DNA from: Devosia aquimaris
GTDB taxonomy: Bacteria; Pseudomonadota; Alphaproteobacteria; Rhizobiales; Devosiaceae
DNA: 64,000 nt
Assembly: GCF_020169335.1 (NCBI RefSeq)
Contig: NZ_JAIEZN010000001.1
Coordinates: forward strand, 1,567,426 to 1,631,425
Reading direction: 5' to 3'
The notes below the pieces were generated by a model, which worked only from the letters and a program-made list of their open reading frames with translations, was not told where the DNA came from and searched no databases. The translations under genes were made by a program, and so were the position numbers. The stretch's first letter is position 1. The number at the start of each line of letters is the position of its first letter. This document shows, one piece after another, positions 1 through 8,458 of this stretch.

Positions 1-776
1 AACCCGGCCGTCCACTGCCGCCACTGTTCGACAAAGAGGTCGACCGTTTCATCATAGTCATCCGCCAGGCCCGAGCGCGACAGCGTCCGTGCGCCCTCCG
101 CCGTTTCGGCAAAGCCGAGCGACAGCGTGCCGCTATTGGCCGCCAGCTCGCCCATCAGTGACACATTACCATCCCGCGCCTCGGGATAGCTCCAGGTCAT
201 GGCGCCATTGGCGTGAAAATCCTGCCAGCCATCGGAGGAGCCGACATAGCCGGCGCTGCTGCGCGAAAAGCCGCTATCGGCGCGCAGGCACAGCGCCACA
301 TTGGCGCCCAGCGCCGACAGCTCCTCGCTGGCAAAGGCATCATTGCTGCCGCTGCCACCCAGATGCGGGGCCAAGAGCGCATAAAGGCGCACACCATCGC
401 CCGAAAGCGCATAGCGGATCAGCAGCGTGTCGCGCAGCGGATGGCAGAGGAATTCCAGTTCCAGCCGATAGCCCGGCCCCTCATGCACCACCTTGGGCAG
501 CGGCACCCCGTCATGCGGCGTGGAAATGGCATAGCGATTGGCCCGCTTGATTTCGGTCCAGCCATCGGGGCCGGCGACGATGAAGCCGAGGTCACGGATC
601 TGTGGATGGCCGGTCGAGGGCCAATAGACCTCGTTGACAATGCCATGGCCAACGGTCGCCCAGATACGGCTGCTGCCCAGCGACGTGGTCACCGCATCCT
701 TGTCGCTGGACGACCAGGTGGGGGCAATTCCGGGAGCACCGGGCGGCGTGTTCTTGATCGGCTGCTGTTCGGTCAC
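1..776 (-). CDS. GH15 glucoamylase/glucodextranase, N-terminal part (cut by window edge)
   Basis: About 258 N-terminal residues are visible; the gene runs off the left edge. The start is the GTG at 776, overlapping the stop of the upstream kinase gene (GTGA), so the two are translationally coupled. The beginning reads GAPGIAPTWSSSDKDAV followed by SRIWATVGHGIVNEVYWP, the typical opening of the all-beta N-terminal domain of bacterial glucoamylases and glucodextranases (glucan 1,4-alpha-glucosidase, GH15), which precedes the catalytic (alpha/alpha)6 barrel. The barrel and its two catalytic glutamates lie outside the window. There is no signal peptide, which suggests intracellular cleavage of maltooligosaccharides or glycogen fragments. 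The adjacent glucokinase-like gene would phosphorylate the glucose released. The family call is from recognition of the N-terminal domain only. Confidence 0.8.
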   Translation of the reverse strand, partial: MTEQQPIKNTPPGAPGIAPTWSSSDKDAVTTSLGSSRIWATVGHGIVNEVYWPSTGHPQIRDLGFIVAGPDGWTEIKRANRYAISTPHDGVPLPKVVHEGPGYRLELEFLCHPLRDTLLIRYALSGDGVRLYALLAPHLGGSGSNDAFASEELSALGANVALCLRADSGFSRSSAGYVGSSDGWQDFHANGAMTWSYPEARDGNVSLMGELAANSGTLSLGFAETAEGARTLSRSGLADDYDETVDLFVEQWRQWTAG

Positions 777-1465
777 TCTTCGGTCAACCCTTTGTTGGCC
801 CAAACGCGGAATCCGCCAGCGAAGGCGTTGTCATTGTCGCCACGACGGCACTTGGGCGGAAGCTCCTTGAGATGATCGACATTGCCGCCCCCGATCACCA
901 CATAGTCGGGCTCCAGCGCTGCTGTGATGCGCTCGACAATGTCGAAGACCGTCTTGCGCCAATGCTTGTTGCCGCGCTTCTTGCGGCTGGCTTCGCCGAC
1001 ATAATCCTCAAACGTCTTGCCCTTCTTGTAGGGCAGATGCGCCAGTTCCATCGGCTCGGCAATACCATCGACAATCATCGCCGCACCCAGGCCGGTGCCC
1101 AGCCCCAGGAACAGCATGCGGCCACCGTCATAGCTGCCAAGTGCTTGCATCAGCGCATCATTTACGATCCGCACCGGCTTGCCCAGCGCGGCCGCATAGT
1201 CAAAGCCGACCCAGCCCGACCCCAGATTATGCGGCTCCGAAATCGGCCGATTGTGTATCACCGGACCGGGGAACCCGATGGTGACACAGTCATAGTGCTG
1301 CCCCGCCATCATGTCGTTGACGGCGTCGCACATCTGGCTGGCGCTCATTTTGGAGCCGGAATCCGCCTTTTGTGGCGTGCCACCAGCACTGGTCAGGCAT
1401 TTCACATGCGAGCCGCCCACATCCACGCTGAGGACGATCCGGCTCGTTTTACTCGTGTCGTCCAT
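773..1465 (-). CDS. ppgK: ROK-type / polyphosphate glucokinase-like sugar kinase
   Basis: A 230-residue protein of the ROK/ASKHA fold. The N-terminal phosphate-binding loop is LSVDVGGSHVK (about residues 10-20), the second phosphate motif is LGLGTGLGAA (about 130), and a C-terminal VIGGGN closes the nucleotide site. Length and loop sequences fit the polyphosphate/ATP glucokinase group (PpgK) better than the longer ROK fructokinases with a CxCG zinc site, which is absent here. The start at 1465 has AGAGGA about 10 nt upstream; longer readings in this frame run into unlikely sequence. Its stop overlaps the GTG of the glucoamylase gene, so the pair probably turns oligosaccharides into glucose 6-phosphate. 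Whether polyphosphate or ATP is the donor cannot be told from sequence. Confidence 0.75.
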   Translation of the reverse strand: MDDTSKTSRIVLSVDVGGSHVKCLTSAGGTPQKADSGSKMSASQMCDAVNDMMAGQHYDCVTIGFPGPVIHNRPISEPHNLGSGWVGFDYAAALGKPVRIVNDALMQALGSYDGGRMLFLGLGTGLGAAMIVDGIAEPMELAHLPYKKGKTFEDYVGEASRKKRGNKHWRKTVFDIVERITAALEPDYVVIGGGNVDHLKELPPKCRRGDNDNAFAGGFRVWANKGLTEE

Positions 1466-1654
1466 TCTGGCGTGTCCTCTCAAGTCAGCGTAAGGCGGGC
1501 GGACTTGGCGGCAGGACTGTGGTCCATTTGCGGCCGGCGCAAGTATCGGGCCAATCTTGCAGATTTGTAAGGCTGACGCCAATTGCGCGTTTGGCTGGCC
1601 ATGCCATGATAGGGTTATGAGTGCAGTCCAGACTGCCCGGCCGGAGAGGCAGCC

Positions 1655-2332
1655 ATGAAGATATTGATCGCCGAAGATGACCGGACCTCGGCCCAGTTCC
1701 TGATCAATGGCCTGAGCCAGGAGGGCCACAGCGTCGAGCATGTGACGGATGGGCGCGACGCGCTGTCATTCTGCCTCTACAACCCCTGCGATCTGCTGAT
1801 CCTGGACCGCATGATGCCCGGCATGGACGGGCTGTCGGTCCTCAAGGCGCTCCGCGCGGCTGCCAGCAAGGTACCGGTGATCTTCCTGACCGCCATGGGC
1901 GACGTCGATGACCGCGTCGAGGGCCTTTTGGCGGGCGGCGACGACTATCTGGTCAAGCCCTTCCACTTCTCCGAACTGATGGCCCGCATCACTGCCCTCA
2001 CCCGCCGCCCGCAGGAAGCCACCCAGACGACGCGGCTGACCGTGCATGATCTGGAACTTGACCTGCTCACGCATGCGGCGCGACGCGGCGGCCAGCAGAT
2101 TGAGCTTCTGGCCAAGGAATATGCTTTGCTTGAAGTGCTGATGCGCAACGCCGGACGCATCCTGACCAAGACCATGCTGCTTGAGCAGGTCTGGGATTTC
2201 AACTTCGACCCCCGCACCACGGTGGTGGAAACCCATATGAGCCGGCTGCGCAGCAAGGTCGACAAACCCTTCGACGTGCCGCTCATCCACACCACGAGGA
2301 ATTCGGGCTATTCGATTCACGCACCACGCTAA
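1655..2332 (+). CDS. OmpR/PhoB-family response regulator
   Basis: 225 residues with an N-terminal receiver domain (1-115) and a C-terminal winged-helix DNA-binding domain (about 130-222). The acidic pocket is EDD at 7-9, the phospho-acceptor is D51 in LILDRMMPG, the switch threonine is in IFLTAMG (about 79), and the conserved lysine is K101 in DYLVKPF. The DNA-binding half carries the family signature ELLAKEYALLEVL and the recognition helix region TTVVETHMSRLRSK. GGAGAGG lies 5 nt before the ATG. It is followed one base later by its sensor kinase, so the two form a cognate pair. The target genes are unknown; nothing nearby identifies the stimulus. Confidence 0.93.
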   Translation: MKILIAEDDRTSAQFLINGLSQEGHSVEHVTDGRDALSFCLYNPCDLLILDRMMPGMDGLSVLKALRAAASKVPVIFLTAMGDVDDRVEGLLAGGDDYLVKPFHFSELMARITALTRRPQEATQTTRLTVHDLELDLLTHAARRGGQQIELLAKEYALLEVLMRNAGRILTKTMLLEQVWDFNFDPRTTVVETHMSRLRSKVDKPFDVPLIHTTRNSGYSIHAPR

Positions 2333-2333
2333 T

Positions 2334-3689
2334 GTGACATCGGGCGACACCTTTCGCTCCATGCTGCTGGTGACGGCTGTGCTCGTCATCGTGCTCAGCA
2401 TTGCCGGCCTGTTCGCCTATGACCGCATCACCAGCGCCCTGACGGACCAGTTGCGCGCCAGCGTCGCCGAGGACTTCGTGCTGATGCAGGATGCCGAGCA
2501 GCGCGCGGGCGAACTGGGCCTGGCGCAGTTCATCACCTGGGCCAGCGCAACCCGCGCCGCGCCGACCTTTGCCTTCGGGCTGTTCACCCAGTCCGGCGTC
2601 CACGTTGCCGGCAATATCGCCAGCGCTCCCGACTTCACCGGTTGGGGCACCATCACCCTGCCCGCCAGCACCAGCGAGCCAGCGCGCGACATGCTGGCGC
2701 GCGCTGGCGTCATCGGCGACCATGTTGTGGTGGTGGCCAGCACCAATGACGACGCGGCAACTGTCGGCGCTGTGGTGCTGGAAACCCTCGCCATCGCGGG
2801 CCTGGTGATCGCCCTGGCTGGCCTGGCGGTGGGCTATATCGCCAGCCGCAATGCCTCGCGGAAGCTGCGGCGGCTGGCGCAGACGCTTGAAAGCGTGGCC
2901 GGCGGCAATACCGCGGTGCGGCTGCCAATCAGCCACCGCAATGACCAGTTCGACTTCGTCTCGCGCGAGATCAATGCCTATCTTGACCGTCTGTCCGAGC
3001 TGATGGCGACGCTGCGCAATACGGCCATTGCCATCGCCCACGACCTCAAGTCCCCTCTCAACCGCGTTTCCATCCTGCTGCAGAACGCTGCAGCGGCGGG
3101 TCCGGAGGAGACTGCGGACTATCTCGACCGCGTGCAGGTCGAGATGGATGGGCTCAAGGACACGCTCGACACCATCCTGCGCATTTCGCGTATCGAGGCC
3201 TCTGACGACACGTCAGCCTTTGCGCCCTTCGACATGGACGAGATGCTGGCCGACCTGGCGCAGACCTTTGCGCCGGTGGTCGAAGACCAGCAGCAGACAA
3301 TCACCTATAGCCCGCCGGATGGCCCGGTCTCTCAGGCCTTCGGCGACCGCCGCATGCTGCAGCAACTGCTGGTCAATCTCATCGAGAATGCCGCGCGCTA
3401 TGCCGGCCCGGGCGCGGCCATCACCCTGGGCCTGGGCGAAGGCGACGGCGCACCGGTGGTCTGGGTCCGCGACACCGGACCGGGCATTCCCGATGAAAAG
3501 CGGGAACGCGTGTTTGAGCCTTTCTATCGCCTAAACGCCGAGCGCGATGAACGCGGCACCGGACTCGGACTGGCCATGGTCAAGGCCATCGCCGCCCGCC
3601 ACCGCGCCGGCATCGTGCTGGAAGATGCCCGGCCGGGGTTGATCGCCCGCCTGACGATGGTTCCCCAATCGGCCTTTTCCCGGCATTGA
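2334..3689 (+). CDS. Sensor histidine kinase, partner of the upstream regulator
   Basis: 451 residues. There are two transmembrane segments (about 9-29 and 146-169) bracketing a periplasmic sensor loop of about 115 residues, then a HAMP-like linker, a dimerisation/phosphoacceptor helix with AIAHDLKSPLNR (phospho-acceptor H236), and a C-terminal HATPase with N-box NLIENAARYA, G1 box DTGPGIPDE and G2 GTGLGLAM. The start is GTG at 2334, right after the TAA of the regulator; the ATG one frame away is followed directly by a stop, so GTG is the only workable start at the junction. The tight spacing implies co-transcription. The periplasmic domain does not resemble one I can name, so the signal is unknown. 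Confidence 0.9.
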   Translation: MTSGDTFRSMLLVTAVLVIVLSIAGLFAYDRITSALTDQLRASVAEDFVLMQDAEQRAGELGLAQFITWASATRAAPTFAFGLFTQSGVHVAGNIASAPDFTGWGTITLPASTSEPARDMLARAGVIGDHVVVVASTNDDAATVGAVVLETLAIAGLVIALAGLAVGYIASRNASRKLRRLAQTLESVAGGNTAVRLPISHRNDQFDFVSREINAYLDRLSELMATLRNTAIAIAHDLKSPLNRVSILLQNAAAAGPEETADYLDRVQVEMDGLKDTLDTILRISRIEASDDTSAFAPFDMDEMLADLAQTFAPVVEDQQQTITYSPPDGPVSQAFGDRRMLQQLLVNLIENAARYAGPGAAITLGLGEGDGAPVVWVRDTGPGIPDEKRERVFEPFYRLNAERDERGTGLGLAMVKAIAARHRAGIVLEDARPGLIARLTMVPQSAFSRH

Positions 3690-3735
3690 CAGGGCAACGC
3701 GCGGCAGGCCGAGAAAAGCATCGCGTGCCGATTGC

Positions 3736-3749
3736 CTGATCCATATCAA
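3736..3749. promoter_or_regulatory. FNR/FixK-like box upstream of the GH43 gene
   Basis: CTGATCCATATCAA matches the FNR/FixK dyad TTGAT-N4-ATCAA at 9 of 10 defined positions. It sits 100 bp before the GH43 start, in the gap after the histidine kinase gene. A second box of the same type (10238-10251) sits before cydA, so an FNR-family regulator is plausible in this organism. A single mismatched site can occur by chance; binding is not shown. Confidence 0.4.
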
Positions 3750-3848
3750 TGGTTATGATGCGAACGACTGTTGGAGGACGGTCGCTCTCCCATAACACCG
3801 TGCCAGCCGCCCCATGCGCGCCGCACCATCAAACCAAAGACAGCACCC

Positions 3849-5828
3849 ATGGCCACCACCTGGACCGCGGACAACGGCAACGGCACCTATACCAACCCCT
3901 TGTTCTACGAGGAGTTTTCGGACCCCGACATCATCCGGGTCGGCAATGACTTCTACATGACCGGCACCACCATGCACACCATGCCCGGCCTGCCGGTGCT
4001 GCATTCGACCGATCTGGTGAACTGGACGCTGCTGGGCTACGCGCTCGACCAGCTCGACTTGGGGCCCGAGTTTCGGCTGGAGGGCGGCGAGATATACGGT
4101 CAGGGCATCTGGGCGCCCTGCATCCGCTATCGTGACGGCAAGTTCTATATCTTCTCCAACGTCAACAAGCAGAAGACACAGATCTTCACCGCCAGCGATC
4201 CCCGCGGCCCTTGGCAGCACAGCGAGGCCAGCTACAATTACCATGATCTGACGGTGTTCTTTGACGACGATGGGCGGGCCTATGTCGTCTGGGGCTATCG
4301 CAATCTCAAGATCGCCGAGCTGGATGTTACGCTGCATCATGTATTGCCCGGCACTGAGCGCGACCTGACGCCACCCGACAGCCTGATGGGTGAAGGCGCC
4401 CATTTCTACAAGGTTGATGGCAAGTATCTGATCACCAGCGCCTGGTTCGTCGGCCGCATGCGCATGCCCTGCGCCAGGGCGGACAGCCTGGACGGCCCCT
4501 GGGAGATCAACCCCGCGATCTCGATCGACGAGGACTTCGGCCTGGTGGAAGGCTACAAGATCAAGGGCGCCGGCATTCCCTTCACGCCCGAACCACCTTT
4601 CGAGATTGTGCCACCCAACCCCGGCAACAATGGCCGTCTCAACCTGCACCAGGGCGGCATTGTCGATACACCCGACGGGCAATGGTGGGGGTGGTCGATG
4701 ATGGACTACAACGCGCTGGGGCGGCTCACCTGCCTCTCGCCCATCACCTGGCAGGATGGCTGGCCCTATTTCGGCCTGCCCGGCAATCTGGGCCGCACCC
4801 CGCGCACCTGGGTCAAGCCCGCCGTTCCCGAGGCCGCCATTGCCGTGCCCTGGCCAGAGCGCAGCGACGACTTCGATGCGACCGAGTTGAACCCCCTCTG
4901 GCAATGGAACCATGTGCCGGTAGCGGACAAATGGTCGCTGACCGAACGGCCCGGCTGCCTGCGGCTGCACACGCTGCCAGCCGAGGATTTCTGGCACGCC
5001 CGCAACAGCCTGACCCAGCGGGCGATGGGCCCGCGCTCCATAGCGACCGCACGCCTCGATGCCTCGGGCCTGGCGCTGGGCGATGTGGCGGGCCTTGCGC
5101 TGCTGGGCATGCCGTGGCGCTGGGTGGGCATTGCCCGCACGGCAAAGGGCTTTGAGATCCGACATTTTGACTTTCAGACCGGGGAAACCCTGACTGAGGC
5201 GACAGACGCAACCACCGTCTGGCTGCGCGCGGACTGCGACTACCTCAGCGAGGAAGCGCAGTTGCTGTATTCCACCGATGGCGCTCAGTTTGCGCCCATC
5301 GGCCCGCGCCACATCATGACCTTCCAGCTCAAGACCTTCCAGGGCATCCGCTATGCGCTGTTTGCCTATAATGGCGCGGGACAGCCCGGCGGCCACGCCG
5401 ATTTCGACAGCTTCACCCTCGACGAGCCGCATCCGCGCGGCCTGATGCAGCCCATCCCGGCCGGCGCCAGCGGCACGCTGGTGCTGGCACGCGACACAGG
5501 TGTCGGGCTGGCGGTGGACGTCGGAACTGTTGTCGGCGGCCCGCCGATGACGCTGACAGTCGAGGAGGTTGCGCTGGGCCGGGTGATCCTCCGTCATGCC
5601 GATGGCCCGCTGTCGGTAACAGCGGGTGGCGTGGTGAGCGTGGGCGGGCTGCCGGGCAGTGCCACCGAATTCCAATGGGTGGAAACGCCGACCGGCGAAC
5701 TCATCCTGATGTCCCTGGCCACCCACCGCTATCTGCGCATCCATGATGATGGCATGGTGCGTGCCGACAGCCCGGGGCCCCGGCCCGACGGTCTGGACGG
5801 CGTCCGTTTCCGCTTTATCGTCAGCTGA
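3849..5828 (+). CDS. GH43 family glycosidase (beta-xylosidase/arabinofuranosidase type)
   Basis: 659 residues without a signal peptide. The N-terminal five-bladed propeller shows the GH43 acidic triad: general base D in FSDPDIIRVGNDFY (about 25), the pKa-modulating D in LTVFFDDDGRAYVVWG (about 140), and the general acid E in MGEGAHFYKVDGKYL (about 182). After about residue 330 comes a concanavalin-like C-terminal domain, as in XynD-type beta-xylosidases, then an extra C-terminal stretch of about 130 residues that looks beta-rich. The ATG at 3849 gives the conserved beginning; an in-frame TTG 78 nt upstream would add an atypical arginine/proline-rich tail. It is followed by a phosphotriesterase-like gene in the same direction. 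The likely substrates are intracellular xylo- or arabino-oligosaccharides, fitting the xylose importer elsewhere in the window. Confidence 0.85.
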   Translation: MATTWTADNGNGTYTNPLFYEEFSDPDIIRVGNDFYMTGTTMHTMPGLPVLHSTDLVNWTLLGYALDQLDLGPEFRLEGGEIYGQGIWAPCIRYRDGKFYIFSNVNKQKTQIFTASDPRGPWQHSEASYNYHDLTVFFDDDGRAYVVWGYRNLKIAELDVTLHHVLPGTERDLTPPDSLMGEGAHFYKVDGKYLITSAWFVGRMRMPCARADSLDGPWEINPAISIDEDFGLVEGYKIKGAGIPFTPEPPFEIVPPNPGNNGRLNLHQGGIVDTPDGQWWGWSMMDYNALGRLTCLSPITWQDGWPYFGLPGNLGRTPRTWVKPAVPEAAIAVPWPERSDDFDATELNPLWQWNHVPVADKWSLTERPGCLRLHTLPAEDFWHARNSLTQRAMGPRSIATARLDASGLALGDVAGLALLGMPWRWVGIARTAKGFEIRHFDFQTGETLTEATDATTVWLRADCDYLSEEAQLLYSTDGAQFAPIGPRHIMTFQLKTFQGIRYALFAYNGAGQPGGHADFDSFTLDEPHPRGLMQPIPAGASGTLVLARDTGVGLAVDVGTVVGGPPMTLTVEEVALGRVILRHADGPLSVTAGGVVSVGGLPGSATEFQWVETPTGELILMSLATHRYLRIHDDGMVRADSPGPRPDGLDGVRFRFIVS

Positions 5829-5870
5829 TTGTCCGCAATCCTGGCCCCAACCCAAGCCGCGAGAAGATCG

Positions 5871-6788
5871 ATGACCTATCTCTACACCACCCTGGGCAAG
5901 CGCAGCGCCGATCAGCTCGGGATGATCCTGCCGCATGAACATGTGTTCGTGGACCTGCGCACCCCCGACCAGCCGGGCTATGCCGAGGCCGACGAGGCCG
6001 AGGTTCTGGCGCTGATGGTGCCCGAGATCGAGGCGATCAAGGCGCTGGGCGTCACCGCGCTGGTGGAATGCTCCACCGGCGGCGTCGGTCGCCGCGCCGA
6101 TATGGACATCGCTGTGAGCCTGGCCACCAATTTCCCCATCGTCGTGCCGACCGGCAATTATCGCGAGCCCTGGATTCCGGACTGGGTGCGGGACGCCAGC
6201 GAGGCCGAACTGGGCGACTGGATGCTGCGTGAACTCACCGACGGCATGGACGAGACGGGCGTGCCCGCCGGCTGGATCAAGATCAGCGCCGGCGACGACG
6301 GCATCACCCCGCTCGAAGCGAACATCCTGCGTGCTGCCGTGCGCGCCTCCAAGGCCACCGGCGCCCTGATCGGCAGCCATACCATTCGCGGACGCGTGGT
6401 GATGGACCAGCTCGATATCATCGCCGCCGAGGGCGGTGCCATCGATCGCTTCGTGTCCATCCACACCCATGCCGAGCCCGACTTCGCGCTGCACAAGGCC
6501 ATCGCAGCGCGCGGCGCCTGGATCGAATATGACAATATCGGCGCCGTGCCCGTGTCCGAAAGCGCAGATCTGATCGTGCGGGCGCTCGACGCGGGTCTCG
6601 GGCCACAATTGCTGATCAGCCACGACCGCGGCTGGTTCGACCCGGCCCTGCCCGGCGGCGGCACGCCCAAGCCCTATACCGTGGTGAGCACCGAGCTCTT
6701 GCCTGAGTTGCGCCGGCGGGGCGTTGACGAGGCAACCATCGTCCAGTTGACCCACGCCAACCCGTTCCGCGCCTTCTCGCGGCCCTGA
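5871..6788 (+). CDS. Phosphotriesterase-family (amidohydrolase superfamily) metal hydrolase
   Basis: 305 residues from the ATG at 5871, which is preceded by GAGAAG; an in-frame ATT/GTC-rich extension upstream lacks family similarity. The TIM-barrel metal ligands of the PTE/PHP family are visible: HxH in LPHEHVF (H22, H24), the carboxylated lysine in GWIKISAG, then histidines in IGSHTIRG and SIHTHAEP and the aspartate in LISHDRGW. Members of this family are lactonases, aryldialkyl phosphatases or sugar-lactone/phosphate hydrolases. Placement 42 nt after a GH43 gene favours a carbohydrate-derived lactone or ester, but this is inference. It ends 2 nt before the convergent cydC stop. Confidence 0.85.
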   Translation: MTYLYTTLGKRSADQLGMILPHEHVFVDLRTPDQPGYAEADEAEVLALMVPEIEAIKALGVTALVECSTGGVGRRADMDIAVSLATNFPIVVPTGNYREPWIPDWVRDASEAELGDWMLRELTDGMDETGVPAGWIKISAGDDGITPLEANILRAAVRASKATGALIGSHTIRGRVVMDQLDIIAAEGGAIDRFVSIHTHAEPDFALHKAIAARGAWIEYDNIGAVPVSESADLIVRALDAGLGPQLLISHDRGWFDPALPGGGTPKPYTVVSTELLPELRRRGVDEATIVQLTHANPFRAFSRP

Positions 6789-6790
6789 CC

Positions 6791-8458
6791 TCAGGCGGTG
6801 CCGGCGGCTTGGTCCACGATGTGTCCTGCCCGCAGCGTCAGCACGCGGAAACCTGTCGCGGGCACATCCGCATGGGTGATGACCAGCGCCGTGCGTCCCG
6901 CGGTGAGCCGGGGCACATCGGCCAGGAAAGCGGCCTCCGCCTGGGGATCGAGCCCCGTCGTCGGTTCATCCAGCACCACAACGGGTGCTGGCGACAGCAG
7001 CGTCCGGGCGAGGCAGATGCGCCGCGCCTGCCCCCCCGAAAGGCTCTGCCCGCCCTCGCCCAGCGTGGCATCAAGCCCGCCGGGCAGGCTGCGAATGGCC
7101 TCGCCCAGCCGCACGGCATCGAGCACCGCCCACAGAGCGGTGTCGTCGGCATCGGGACGACCGATCAGGAGATTGTTGCGCACCGTGTCGTGGAAAACCG
7201 GGGCATCCTGCGTCATCAGCGCGATATGCCGCCGCAGCGCGTCCAGGGGAATCTGGGCCATGTCGACGCCGCCGACATGGATGGTGCCGGCCAGCGGCTG
7301 CAACAGACCGACCAGAAGCTGAGCCACGGTCGACTTGCCGGCCCCGCTGGGGCCGCGCAGCGCAACGCATTCGCCTTCAGCGATGGCAAAATCCACGCCG
7401 TTCAGCACTTTCGCCCGGGCGTCATAACCGAAGTCGACCGCTCGGAACACGAGCCCGGCATTGGCGCGCAAGGACACCTCGGGCGCCACCCCGTCCACAG
7501 GCGCGGCACCTCCGGCCACATCCACAAGGCGCTCGGCCGCCGCGATCGAGCCGGCCAACCGGCTGGCGCTGCGGACGAGTACCGCCGAAACCTCAAAGCT
7601 CGCCATCACGGCCAGGACGAGGCCGACCAGCACCGGCCCGTCCATACGGCCGTTTGAGACGGCATCAATCCCGGCCGCCAACGTGCCAACGACGATGATG
7701 GCCGAAGTCATTTGCACCGCAGCGGCCGCCAGGCTGCCCAACCGCCCGAGCTTCTGCTTGACCATCGAGAGGCGTTCGGCCTGAACGCCAATGCGGTCTG
7801 TGGTTGCATCCAGGGCGCCAAACAGAGCCAGGTCCCGATGGCCGTCGAGGCTCTCGAGGATGCCGGTGCGCAGCTGCGCGCCGGCTTCGGCCGCCTGGTT
7901 GCCCAGCTTGCGCGAAACCTGCACGAGCGCGACCGGCACCAGCACCGTGGCGACAAGGAAGCCTATGGCATAAAGGGGCGCCGCTACCGGCAACACCAGT
8001 GCCAGCAGTACGCTCATGCCAATGCCGGTGATAACCGCCACCGCGATCGGCCCCAATGCGACCAGAAACACGGTATCGAGCGCGTCGAGGTCGGCCATCA
8101 GCCGGCTGACCAGATCGCCGCGCCCGATCGAGACCGGCAGCGGCGACCGCGCGAACATGCGCCCAAACAGCCAGCGGCGCAGGTCCGACAGGGCCCGCAG
8201 GGTTGCGCTATGGCCTGTCAGCTTTTCGAAATAGCGCGAGAGGATGCGGACGAACGACAGGCCCCGTACGCCGGCTGATGGGCCGAAGAGGTTGAAGGCC
8301 GCGCCGGCGGTTGACAGCGCCGCAGCCGTCAGGAACCAGCCCGAGAGGCCCAGCAGCCCGATGCCGGCGGCCACCGTGACCGTGGTCAGCACAATGGTGA
8401 GCAGGAACAGTCCCCGCACCGGGCGGAAGGCGGGGAAAAAGCTCAGGAGCGCCTTCAT
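6791..8458 (-). CDS. cydC: CydC, subunit of the thiol/heme-linked ABC exporter CydDC
   Basis: 555 residues: an N-terminal six-helix exporter transmembrane domain (about 1-310) and a C-terminal ATPase with Walker A GPSGAGKST, signature SLSGGQARR, Walker B VVLDEPTTG and H-loop ITHAD. CydDC is a heterodimeric inner-membrane exporter of glutathione and cysteine needed to assemble cytochrome bd. The ATG overlaps the cydD stop by 4 nt (ATGA). Its position divergent from cydABX confirms the assignment against other ABC exporters of the same fold. Confidence 0.9.
   Translation of the reverse strand: MKALLSFFPAFRPVRGLFLLTIVLTTVTVAAGIGLLGLSGWFLTAAALSTAGAAFNLFGPSAGVRGLSFVRILSRYFEKLTGHSATLRALSDLRRWLFGRMFARSPLPVSIGRGDLVSRLMADLDALDTVFLVALGPIAVAVITGIGMSVLLALVLPVAAPLYAIGFLVATVLVPVALVQVSRKLGNQAAEAGAQLRTGILESLDGHRDLALFGALDATTDRIGVQAERLSMVKQKLGRLGSLAAAAVQMTSAIIVVGTLAAGIDAVSNGRMDGPVLVGLVLAVMASFEVSAVLVRSASRLAGSIAAAERLVDVAGGAAPVDGVAPEVSLRANAGLVFRAVDFGYDARAKVLNGVDFAIAEGECVALRGPSGAGKSTVAQLLVGLLQPLAGTIHVGGVDMAQIPLDALRRHIALMTQDAPVFHDTVRNNLLIGRPDADDTALWAVLDAVRLGEAIRSLPGGLDATLGEGGQSLSGGQARRICLARTLLSPAPVVVLDEPTTGLDPQAEAAFLADVPRLTAGRTALVITHADVPATGFRVLTLRAGHIVDQAAGTA

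Noticed and set aside
3753-6755. A 1000-codon open frame on the minus strand across the GH43 and phosphotriesterase genes
   Set aside because: It is antisense to two well-supported genes, rich in His, Arg and Ala as shadow frames in GC-rich DNA are, and has no domain.
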